DNA of 64,000 nt from Yamagishiella unicocca (taxonomy: Eukaryota; Chlorophyta; Chlorophyceae; Chlamydomonadales; Volvocaceae): positions 372,001 through 436,000 of the forward strand of contig BDSL01000039.1 of NCBI GenBank assembly GCA_003116995.1, given 5' to 3'. The notes beneath the pieces were generated by a model. The model saw only the letters and a list, made by a program, of their open reading frames with translations, was not told where the DNA came from and did no database searches. Each line of letters starts with the position of its first letter. The first letter of the stretch is position 1. Positions 19,001-28,449 of this stretch are shown one piece after another. The position numbers were made by a program, and so were the translations under genes.

Positions 19001-21995
19001 AAGCCCAAGTGCATAGTTGTGTGTTTTATAAATGCTGAGCTGAGCCGCGAAGTAGACGTAGCGCGAGGAGACCAAGGAATCCGGAGTCAGTGCGGGGCGC
19101 CAATAGTTACCGAAAGAAGCCCAGACTGGGTCCACGAGAAGCCAGAAGTCCAATTATGTAGTCGGCGGCCGCGCAGCGCTCCGATAGCCAGAAAGACGGT
19201 TGCGCCCCAACAACCGACGCCGCGCTGCTGCGGCGTAGGCGTGGCGTGAAGCACCTACAACTACCTAGCCTATGTACCTATTTACCTATCCTAGTGCGCA
19301 AGGCAGAGGTATAGGTGACAACTTCGCGTGCAATGCCAGTAACAGACAGAGTGCCCGGCACAGGAATCCCAGCCCATGCCAAATGCGAGGAAACTGACCT
19401 GGGAAAGGAGAGGAAGAAGGACCAGGCGAAGCAGCAGAACGTTAGCGTTAGGTTGAAGGGCGAGAGAGACATGCGGGGCGAATGGAAAGGCAGGGACACA
19501 CGTGAGCGCGCCGCGTCTATGGTAGAGTAGTTATTAATGCGTTGTAAGGAAAAGAAGTGATGAAGAAAACGCGGAGATGTGGCATAAGGGCGCAAGCAGG
19601 CAATGCAGCGAGCCGTACAGGGATGCACGCAAGCAGGCACGCTGTGGCACAGAGGGGGAGGAGGAGAGAAAGGGATGCTGTGGGATGCTGTGGGATGCTG
19701 TGTGCGTGTGTGTGTGTGTGCGTGTGTGTGTGTTTTATAAATGCTGAGCTGAGCCGCGAAGTATACGTAGCGCGAGGAGACCAAGGAATCCGGAGTCAGT
19801 GCGGGGCGCCAATAGTTACCGAAAGAAGCCCAGACTGGGTCCACGAGAAGCCAGAAGTCCAATTATGTAGCCGGCGGCCGCGCAGCGCTCCGATAGCCAG
19901 AAAGACGGTTGCGCCCCAACAACCGACGCCGCGCTGCTGCGGCGTAGGCGTGGCGCGAAGCACCTACAACTACCTAGCCTATGTACCTATTTACCTATCC
20001 TAGTGCGCAAGGCAGAGGTATAGGTGACAACGTCGCGTGCAATGCCAGTAACAGACAGAGTGCCCGGCACAGGAATCCCAGCCCATGCCAAATGCGAGGA
20101 AACTGACCTGGGAAAGGAGAGGAAGAAGGACCAGGCGAAGCAGCAGAACGTTAGCGTTAGGTTGAAGGGCGAGAGAGACATGCGGGGCGAATGGAAAGGC
20201 AGGGACACACGTGAGCGCGCCGCGTCTATGGTAGAGTAGTTAGTAATGCGTTGTAAGGAAAAGAAGTGATGAAGAAAACGCGGAGATGTGGCATAAGGGC
20301 GCAAGCAGGCAATGCAGCGAGCCGTACAGGGATGCACGCAAGCAGGCACGCTGTGGCACAGAGGGGGAGGGGGAGAGAGAGGGATGCTGTGGGATGCTGT
20401 GATGTGTGTGTGTGTGTGTGTGTTTAACGCGGGTTTGCGATCGGACTGCTCAGTACCCGTGCCGGCTCAGGTCAGTGCTAGCGCGCGGCGGGGGGCGCTT
20501 TGCTGCCGTCAGAGAGCAAGCGCCGCGCACCGCGCGCGGGCCCGCCCTCCGACACCTCCAAAAACCACCAACCGAAAAACCACCAACCACCAACCGCCAA
20601 CGGACCTCGCTGTGCGTCGCGTCCAGCAGGGAGGGCAGCATGATGGCGAAGCAGGACAGGATGAGCATGCCTGCGTTCACGTTGATGCCCGCCTGGCTGA
20701 ACTTCTGGACCTGCGCGCGTCGGAGGGTGGGAGAGGGTTGCGAGGAAAACCCGTGAACGAGGGAAACACCGACCGTTTGTGACGTACGAGGGTGGGAGAG
20801 GCAGGGCGGGGCCGAAGGCGGGCGGAACAGCAGGGCAGGCTGGCAGTGCGAACGTAGACGTGTGCGCAACGCGGGGTTGAGAGGCGTGGGACTAGACGCG
20901 CCGGGAGAGCCGCCGGCAGAGCGGCGGGTCCCGAGAGTGGGCGCCGGAGAAACCCAGATTGGGTGGCAGAGGCACGTCCCATCGCTTGGTCTGCAGGTAG
21001 GGGTCCCCCAGCAGCGGCGGCCGGCGGCGCAGAGCCGGGTCCACAGCCAATGCAAAGCCCCCCCCACCCCCCAGGCTCCCGGCGAGGGACCCAGGCTGCT
21101 CCGCGGACTGAACCGGGTTCCACCTCCGCCATGTCACTTCCTGCTGCCGTACAGTCGTGCAGTCATGGCGCCGTACCGTCGTACCTTTGTTTTAAACCCC
21201 CCGGCTATGAAGGCGGTGCCCATGACCAGCAGCAGGTTGGAGGCCACGCTCCCCAGCAGCGACAGCTGCACCACCCGCAGGTAGGTCTCCGTGCTGCCGT
21301 CGTCGTAGCCGCGGCGGTTGTGGGCCTTGACCATTGCGAACGCTGGCATCCGAGCGGGGGAGGGAGGGGTCGGGGAGGGTTCGAGGGAGACCCGAGGATG
21401 CCCGAAAAAAAAGGCGGGCGAGGGAGGGTCGGGGATAAGGCGGGGGAGGGAGGGGCCGGGGAGAAGGCGAGGGCGAAGGTGATGAAGGGATGGGTGCAGG
21501 GAGAGATGGAGTGAGGCGTGGACCAAACCCATCGTCCCCCAAGACCCACGAGCTTCCTCCTCTCATACCCCAGCCACTCTCGGCCGTCCTCGGCCACACC
21601 TGAGATGATCACCTCGGTCGCGTTACCGAACGTGGCGTTCAGCAGGCCCCCCAACGTGTCGTTCGTGTACATGGCCAGCTGCTCCGTCACGAAGCCCAGC
21701 CGCTGCAACAAAACAGAACGACCGAACAACTGAACAGCAGAATAACAAAAGAGGATACCGTTCGAAAATTGCCGGTGAAAGCCACAGCATCAACACCCGC
21801 ATGGCTGGGGCGCCGCCGAGCGCCCGCAGCTGCACACGGCACGCGCGCCCGCAGCGGGGCTGGGTGTACGACCATCCGTACGGCGCGCCGCCGCCACATT
21901 CCCCTCCCCGCCCTCCTCCTTCCCGCCCCCCTCCTCCCCCTCCCCTCCCCCCGCCCGACCATGCGCCAACTATCCTGTCCCGTCGCGTAAAACGA

Positions 21996-22059
<64 letters not shown>

Positions 22060-23145
22060 GCCCGGACCCACCTCCGCCAGCGGCACCAGCGCCAGGCACG
22101 CCAGCGTGAACGTCGCTCCGTCCGCCCACCCCGCGTACTTGCTGATGAACGCAATGGGCAGCGCGGCTAAGAGGATGTTCAATTTGGAGTCCAAGAAGAA
22201 CTGGGGAGCCAGGGGGAAACGGGGGGAGGGAGGGAAACGGGGGGAGGGAGGGAATAGAGAAAGAGGGAGGGAAACATGGGGGAGGGAGGGAGGGGCCACA
22301 TCAGGTCGGTGGGCTGAGAGGACAGGGGCAGGGGCCGCCGTCGTTTCACGTGTTCGGTCATGGTTTCGGAGAGGGGAGAGGAAAGCTTTGTCAGCAGCAA
22401 TGACGGTACGGCGCACGGGATAGCTTCCTTCGGAACCCCACTCCACCCTCCTCCCACTCCCCCGTCCATCACACTGCGACCCCACGTCTCATCAGCACCT
22501 CCCCCACCCAGGTGCCGACGGATACCTTCGTCGGCGGCTTTGCCAACAAATGGACCGGTTCTTGCGGACTTACGGGATCACTGGGCCCCCACCTCCCTCC
22601 GGTCCAGGACCCGGTCAGACACTGGGGGCCCCCACTTCCCCCCGGTCCAGGACCTCGGTGACCTCCCCCCCCCCCCTCGATTCACGGTGCTAGGCCACCC
22701 CCGTCCACAGCTCCGTCAGGGCAGGACGGGACAGGGACCAGCTAGCCGCACATGCGGATGTTCCGGACCTGCCCCTGGACCTGAAAAGACAGGCGCACAG
22801 GCCACCTACACCGGGCGTGCTTACCGGTATACTGCATGACCCCGCAGCAGACCTCACCTCCCCACCTTCCAACCAACGGCAGCTCCATGGACGTTTCACC
22901 GGGTCGCACTACCCACCACCACCACCACCACCACCACCACGAGGGCCCCCCCTCCCCCTCCCCCTCCCCCTCCCCCTCCCTGGAGTATACATATTACGAC
23001 CTTCGGCTTTCGTATCCCCAACCCAGTTCTCCCGCATGCATCTCAAAACTTCTGTTTTAAACGATTTTTTCGGACATCCACGGGTTTCCCTCGAACCCCC
23101 TCCCTGGAGTCTTACCGCCCGAGACTCCGCCTTAAGCTGTGCCAT
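13001..23145 (-). CDS. CAX-type Ca2+(cation)/H+ antiporter, at least 11 exons plus a candidate first exon
   Basis: This is an integral membrane exchanger that uses the proton gradient to move Ca2+ and other divalent cations into vacuoles or acidic stores. Phase-consistent exons (minus strand): 22200-22072, 21702-21600, 21342-21185, 20710-20606, 17495-17395, 16741-16516 (or slightly longer), 15910-15800, 15037-14876, 14215-14074, 13871-13726, 13102-13001, giving about 494 residues. The two signature repeats are present: LLNATFGNATEVIIS (exon 21702) and LLPIVGNAAEHASAIVFAYK (exon 14215). LSLSRFESICML, PLDLNFNGFEAF and terminal DGQANYLKGILLLLTYFF also match the family. An acidic linker (DDDDDDRSHRSAPEDDEDE) and a Ser/Ala-rich loop lie between the halves. 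A first exon at 23145-23116 (Met-Ala-Gln..., clean GTAAGA donor) is plausible, but its link to 22200 is unresolved. Introns hold a triplicated block and many satellites. Confidence 0.92.
13311..13725. repeat. CCT/CCCCCCT polypyrimidine tract in last CAX intron
   Basis: About 415 bp of nearly pure C/T are built from cctcctcctcccccc-like units, ending immediately at the exon boundary (13726). The CAX sense strand is therefore an unbroken G/A tract with strong G-quadruplex and triplex potential. Confidence 0.95.
15055..15165. repeat. G-rich ~15-bp minisatellite
   Basis: Five or more copies of ggggcgggaagggga lie in a CAX intron just upstream (in gene sense) of the exon that starts at 15037. Confidence 0.9.
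15915..16262. repeat. 25-bp minisatellite in CAX intron
   Basis: About twelve units of 'agtgaaggcaccaaaggagg' plus gggtc are present. The units from 16076 on are nearly identical and those before are diverged, so expansion seems to have run towards the higher coordinates. Confidence 0.9.
17130..17225. repeat. Degenerate GGTTAC/GGTTGC hexamer repeat
   Basis: Imperfect 6-bp repeats of ggttac and ggttgc lie in a CAX intron. A similar degenerate ggttgcggtggt stretch lies at 13890-13990. Confidence 0.75.
17811..18480. repeat. ~670-bp block, copy 1 of 3
   Basis: The block starts 'ttttataaatgctgagctga' and ends in repeated gggatgctgtg. It lies in the 3.1-kb CAX intron between exons 20710-20606 and 17495-17395. 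A TG-rich microsatellite with two 'ttttaagtacgctgtgcg' inserts (17714-17810) precedes it. Open frames inside do not resemble any protein I know. Confidence 0.95.
19024..19692. repeat. ~670-bp block, copy 2 of 3
   Basis: This is nearly identical to copy 1 over its whole length. It is separated from copy 1 by about 540 bp of unrelated sequence (18481-19023) that includes a TAC-repeat stretch, and from copy 3 by only a short TG microsatellite. Confidence 0.95.
19733..20402. repeat. ~670-bp block, copy 3 of 3
   Basis: Same block and orientation as copies 1 and 2, with a few private substitutions (for example near 19763, 19870, 19954, 20032 and 20244), so it is the most diverged of the three. TG repeats follow it. 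Confidence 0.95.
22001..22058. repeat. CA dinucleotide microsatellite
   Basis: A pure run of about 29 CA units lies just inside the 5' end (gene sense) of a CAX intron, next to a copy of the GTTTTACGCGACGGG dispersed repeat. Confidence 0.97.
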
Positions 23146-25465
23146 TTTGCCCGGGCCGCCACGCCCCTGTACGGCAATGAAAGGAGGGTTGTTCCGGCAC
23201 CAGGGTGGCATCGGAGCAGGATGTGAGGAGGAAGTGGGCTGGACGGGATGGGATGTGGGGTGGGGTGGGGAGGGGTTTGCTGAGGTTAAACCTCGAAGGC
23301 AAGACGAGTGGTGCCGTGCGGTTTGGCGTGCTGCGGTGTGGTGCAGAGTTGGGTTGAGACGGCAGGGGGACTGGAGGTACAGCTCATGGTTTTGGGTGGG
23401 ACCGCAGCTTGGCCAAGCAGAGATCAACAAATGCGGGTTGGTGAGGGTTTGCAACGATGATGAAGACTGCTAATGAGGGGACGGACAGCCCACGACTAAA
23501 AACTGAAGTACGGTGAGGAGACAGCAGAAATGCGCTGGGGTAGCAAATCCGTGGATGGGGGACAAAGCAGGACCGTGCCGCCTTGCGACTGATCGGCGCG
23601 CCACAAACACCGTCAGTGCCCGGCAACACACTCATATGCGTAAGACACACGCTCCCATTAAGGAATGTGCCGTTAAGGCTGGGCCCCGCCTCGGCATGGG
23701 TTCATGACGGACCTTGCTGTGAGCCCGCACAAGCGCAGGTGGTGAATGATCACCCAGCCCTAATCCACGGCTGGTTACCATAGTGTCGCCCATGGCGTCC
23801 AGAGATCAGCGGTCGCGCCGGCTGATGTAGAAACGCGCCGATGAATAGCAAAATCCTCGCCCAGCTGGGACAGCTAGCTAGCAAGCTTGCTTAGTCCCTT
23901 GCGACGTAACTATGAAAATGGAACAATAAATAGCGTGCCGCATGGGTAAGCCTGCAACGGCCCGCGCAGTTATAAAATTATACTACGGCCAGAGTGGATT
24001 ACCAATGACGCTGCAGCAGATATCATATCGACACCATGATATCAGCTGGTGTTGGGGGCATCATTAAGTTTCCAACCTTCCACCACCCTCCCCTGTCGGA
24101 CGGCCGTACAGCCCGCCAGATGTATTCCATACTACAACACTGCTATGTTCGCAAAAGGACTCAATATAATTTTATGCGCTTCCATCGCTTATGCAAGGTT
24201 TCACCGTGCGAGCCCAACTATTGGAATGATCCCAGTGAGATTTCCAGTGATATGTGATGCGGTGTTTGTCGCCTGTATAGTTGCAAAGCTTTATTTTGAG
24301 ACAGCCCCGTTGGCTGCCTCTGGAACGGGCCTCCGTTCCGTCGTCTGCCGTCGACGTTGCGAAGCAGATGGCCTCGCAGCGTCCTCGCCACAGCCTTCGC
24401 AGGCGATACACGCTATGGAGGAAAGCGGAATATTCGGCTATACGCTATCTTCACCTCGGTCCACTCCACCCTCGGTTGTCTTCCGGCGCCTTCCGTTGCA
24501 ACAGTACTGTGGCGAGCCGGACAGTGGTTGATTAGATTCCTGAGCTCAGGCTCGCAAGCCGTCCCCTGCATGTGATGGACTCCGCCCTCAAGAGCGACTA
24601 CGTTACTGCGTGCTGGCTACGCAGCTGCTGGTTCGGGCTGGTACGCGTGATTGTGGTGCGCGCGGGTGCGTGCGCTTGCCAGGCCAGCGCCAATCCACAA
24701 CACGCCCTACAGCGTATTTGCGCCACACCCCTTGACGCTATTGCTTATTTGGGGTTTTGTTTGTTTGGGCAGCTGACTCTGACGGCCCCTGTGTAGGCTC
24801 ACTAAGTCAGGCAGTGCCCCTCCATGCTCTATCCTAATAATGTCAGCAACGTCAGTGAGGTATATTTGCGAAAGACTCTGAAGTGCGGGACTGACGGCCT
24901 GCCAAAATGAGGCCGGTCGCGTAGACTCGAAGTAGCCGCCAGCCCCGGTTGCCCCCATTCGTGCCCTGCTGTGCAAGTCGGAAGCAAACCGCCACCAGCC
25001 ACTCCAGAACAAGATTGCGCGGCCTTAGACCCTTACGCAAGGTTGTCTTTGCCCAGTCCTAGTAACCGTTGATCTGAGCACTCTTGCCTCTGGGTTCTTG
25101 CTCGGAGTCTTGTTGGTTTGCCGTACTTCCGCCTGATTGCCTCCCGTCTCCTCCTTTGTTCCCTTCAGTGTCAGGCGATGTGCCAGACATCCACAGGCGC
25201 TTATATTGCTTCCGGTCGGGAGTCCGCTGTAATGATTACATGTATCAGTGACTGATGTATGCATGGTACAACGTGCGATGAATCGGCGCCGGTCTGTGGT
25301 CACAACGCGCCTGGCCTTGTGCGCCCTAACCAGTTCATGGCAAAGCATAATGAGCTGAACCCTGTATACATTTTCAGCTCCCCGCCACGACGAACAGACC
25401 GACCATATGTCCACTGGAGTGAATGAATATACCAATGTCTCCGCAATCTGACCAAAAGAACAGTG
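23146..25465. other. Intergenic region without supported genes
   Basis: Between the candidate CAX start and the tRNA there is 2.3 kb with lower GC than the genes, especially 23850-24300. Only short, unsupported open frames are present, and no family motif or clear repeat was found apart from AT-rich stretches. The start-proximal part should hold the CAX promoter. Confidence 0.5.
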
Positions 25466-25553
25466 CGATCACGATGGGACTCGAACCCACAATCCCCGCC
25501 TTCACCCCGAGGTCAATCGGAGGGCGATACCTTGTCCATTAGGCCACGCGACC
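25466..25553 (-). tRNA. tRNA-Arg (anticodon CCG) with a 15-nt intron
   Basis: Read on the minus strand from 25553, the sequence folds into a full cloverleaf. It has a 7-bp acceptor stem (GGTCGCG with CGTGATC, two G-U pairs), D arm GCC...GGT with TAATGGACAA in the loop, anticodon stem TCGCC/GGCGG, and T arm with TTCGAGT. The anticodon region is 22 nt; removing 15 nt (25502-25516) after position 37 leaves a normal loop CTCCGAA with anticodon CCG, reading CGG (Arg). The intron is at the canonical 37/38 site. A LINE tail lies about 60 bp upstream of the tRNA 5' end. Confidence 0.93.
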
Positions 25554-25611
25554 TATGAGATGTCTACGTTGAGTTGTTATATGGATATGGAAGCGTGTGT
25601 GTGATGATGGA

Positions 25612-25660
25612 GTGCGGCCACTGTAACGCGGTCTCTCTCTCTAAGGATTTTTTTTTTTTT
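25612..25660 (+). mobile_element. Solitary LINE 3' tail
   Basis: The sequence gcggccactgtaacgcgg followed by a tctc repeat matches the 3' end of the LINE copy at 26980-27008, but ends in a run of T. It directly abuts the 5' end of that LINE copy. Confidence 0.6.
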
Positions 25661-25661
25661 T

Positions 25662-27016
25662 AGCAGTCCGCGTTTGAGGTGGAGCGCGCCCATGCCCTGG
25701 CGACGACGCCGGGCATGGCCATCTTCAGCCGGCTGGCTGAGCGCTGGACGACGCTCGTACGGCACGAGCTGGCGCCCTCCGAGCTGGCCATGGGTGCGCT
25801 CCAAGATCGCATCGCGGCGCGGGCTGCGGTGGTCGCTCTCCTTTCTGACATCTCGCCCGCATGGCTCGCTGCTGCTCGCCTGGCGCCCGATGGCCCCGCC
25901 CCGCCGTCGCCTGACGAGGTGGATGCTCTCCTCCTTGCTCGCCTGGGGTGGCGGCTGGGTGTGGACGCCGTGCTGCCCCTCACCTCCTTCACCGTCAAGC
26001 TGGGCACCCTGCTCCAGGCGGCGGAACTGGAGCGCCCCAGGCAGGCCTGTCATGCGGCGTATGTGCGGGAGGCGCTCGGGCTGTCCCCTGCTGTGGCTGC
26101 CACGCCCGAGGCGGCCCTTGTGGCGTTACGCGCGGTATGGCGGCGGTTGTGGAAGCGTCTTAAGTGGGAGCCGCGGTGGAAGGAGGTCCTCTGGCGGCTG
26201 GCGGTTGACGGGGTGCCCATGCCGGGCTCCTCTCACCTCCCGCTGGTCCCACCCGAACCGTGTGCTTGCGGCTGTTACCCCGCTGCAGCGGGTGTGGCCG
26301 AGTCGCCGCGCTTGCATCACTTTTGGTCTTGCCCCCTCGTCCGCCCGCTCTGGGATGAACTGGAAGTCTGCTGTGGGTGCGGGGTCACGCGTGAGCATGT
26401 GTGGTTGTGTGTGTCGCCGGATCCGACCACTGTGCTGCAGTGTGTGTGGGATGTGGTGGCGTTGGCGGCGCTCAACGCGATGGAGTGGGCGCGCCGGTAC
26501 ATACACTCTCATCGGCTCTCCGGCACCACCCTCCCTGCTGCTATGCGTTCTGGCCTCCTTGCTAAGTTCTGGGCCTTGCTGCGGGACTTTGCGGGCTTGG
26601 GTTTGCCCCGCAAGGACTGGGGTGACGTGGGGGTGGACCACCCATTTTTGTTCGTAACCGGGGGTCGGCTCATGTGCGCCGTGCCGCCCTAGCTAGCCTG
26701 CCTTGGATGCTGTTTGTTCTTTCGTTCTTTCTTTCCTGGTGCCACCTTTGCTGGTTCGAGATACGAGTGGTGCGGGTGATGGGCAGGTGAGCCAATGGGG
26801 GCTTTTGTGGTGGTTTTGACGCGTAAGGGTGGCCTGCATGGGGCCGTGTCCTGCCGTCGCTTGTGCTGACTTTGCATGATGCTGTTTGCCTGCTGTTGCC
26901 CGTACCCGACCTTGGTTCCGTGTCTCTTCCGCAGTGCTTTCCCGCCGGGATAAGGGCGGGTGCCGCCTGTCGTGCGGCCACTGTAACGCGGTCTCTCAAA
27001 AAAAAAAAAGCAGTCC
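25662..27016 (+). mobile_element. 5'-truncated LINE copy with poly(A) and target-site duplication
   Basis: The body carries the C-terminal part of a non-LTR retrotransposon ORF2 protein (25670-26692) and ends in gcggccactgtaacgcgg, tctctc and about 12 A. An 8-bp direct repeat, agcagtcc, flanks it (25662-25669 and 27009-27016), as expected for target-primed insertion. The endonuclease and reverse transcriptase core are missing, so the copy is dead. Confidence 0.82.
25670..26692 (+). pseudogene. LINE ORF2 C-terminal fragment
   Basis: An uninterrupted frame of about 340 residues lacks the endonuclease and the catalytic reverse transcriptase motifs. It shows the post-RT region seen also in the LINE at 28845-30473. 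Shared blocks are LLLARLGWRLG, WKRLKWEPRWKEVLWRLAVDG, a Cys/His cluster CACGC...RLHHFWSCPLVRPLW (zinc-knuckle-like) and KFWALLRDFAGLGLPRKDWG. It is truncated by the 5' end of the insertion. The function of this domain is not known to me. It stops at 26690-26692. Confidence 0.82.
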
Positions 27017-27184
27017 CCGGCCCCTCCCCGGTAGTTACCGGGTGCCCCACTTGTGGGCAAGTAGGTTTGTGGTTGAACCTGCTGGTCGAGGTTGTCGTTG
27101 ATGGGGGTGGAGATACAGAGCTTATGACACGGTCAGGTGTCGTACCCCAGCGTCGGGGTCCTGTAACGCAAGGCATTTTTTAAG

Positions 27185-27690
27185 CAGTGCTGGCTGTGGC
27201 AGCAGTGTTGTTGGCGGCGGCAACGTTTTTGGCGGCGGCATTGTTGGCGGCGGCGGCAGTGTTGTTGGCGGCGGCAGCAGTGTTGGTGGCGGCTGCAGTG
27301 TTGGCGGCGGTGGTTGCGGCGACAACGTTGGTTGCGGCGGCAATGTTGGTGGCGGCGGCAATGTTGACGGCGGCAGCTGTGTTGGCGGCGGCAGTGTTGG
27401 CGGCGGCAGCAGTGTTGTTGTCGGCGGCAGTGTTTGCGGCGGCAGCAGTGTTGTTGGCGGCGGCAGTGTTGGCGGCGGCAGTGTTGGCGGCGGCGGCAAT
27501 GTTGGCGGCGGCGGCAATGTTGGTGGCGGCGGCAGTGTTGGCGGCTGCAGCAGTGTTGTTGGCGGCTGCAGCAGTGTTGTTGGCGGCGGTAATGTTGGCG
27601 GCGGCGGCAATGTTGGTGGCGACGACAACGTTCGTGGCGGCGGCAATATTGGTGGCGGCAGCAGTGTTGGCGGCGGCGGCGGCGGCAGTG
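27185..27690. repeat. GCGGCGGCAGTGTTG minisatellite
   Basis: About 500 bp of imperfect 12-18-bp units combine gtgttg/atgttg with ggcggcggc. It stays open in several frames (Ala/Val/Leu one way, Ala/Asn/Thr the other) because unit lengths are mostly multiples of three. It follows a third 'ctgtaacgc...ttttttaagcagtg' motif (27161-27188) that resembles a LINE tail. Confidence 0.9.
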
Positions 27691-28449
27691 TTTGGGGGTA
27701 CGGGGTGAAGGAGGATGTGGGCGTGGTTGGGGGGTGGCGAGAAGACCCGATTCCACGGCATAGGAAGCAGAGGGCAGAAACTAGCTGGCAAATAATTTTT
27801 GCGCAACGCAGTTGTTGTAACGCAGCTGAGTGTGCATGCCGGAAAACTTAACCTGACTGTCGAGGCGCGTGTTTATGTGGCCCGTCGGTGGCCTGTTGAA
27901 GGAAGAGGAACAAGTTGAAACGGGGGATGTTGGTAGGAGTGGGAGGCGGCGGCTGGGGATTTTGTGAGGACGGCCCGTGGGTCGGCACTGACGAGGAAAC
28001 CGATTAGGAAAATGACCAGAACGTCTGGTTTACCAATGTCCTGCCATCGGTTGGAGACCGTTACATTGGGTTATGTCATCGCTTGGTAATGGTGGCCTGC
28101 CAGCTGGGCAGTCCATTGCTGTCAAGTACGGCACCTGGCCCGTCGGATGCATGGTCCGTCAATCGGTAGTTTTCACTGCCACCATTCGGATACGGGTGGG
28201 ATACGACAGAAAACGTTTGGTGCGCACGTTTGAAGATGCAAACTTGCTTGAGAAAACGAATCCAGGGGTCGAATGTCGACCCCGGCTGTTATGTCCTACG
28301 CCGGCTGCTGTGCCTAGAACGGAAACAAGAATCCCACGCCGTTTAGGGAAACGGTTTGAGGGGCCGGTATTTGGGTGCATGGTGGAGAACTTGGTGAGGT
28401 GGCTGGTCCATGCTGGACGCGCTAGAGTCAAACGCGGTGACGCCCTGAC

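Noticed and set aside
18065..20349. Repeated 190-250-residue minus-strand frames in the 670-bp blocks
   Set aside because: They follow block boundaries, start in microsatellite and show no recognisable domain; the surrounding intron splices cleanly without them.
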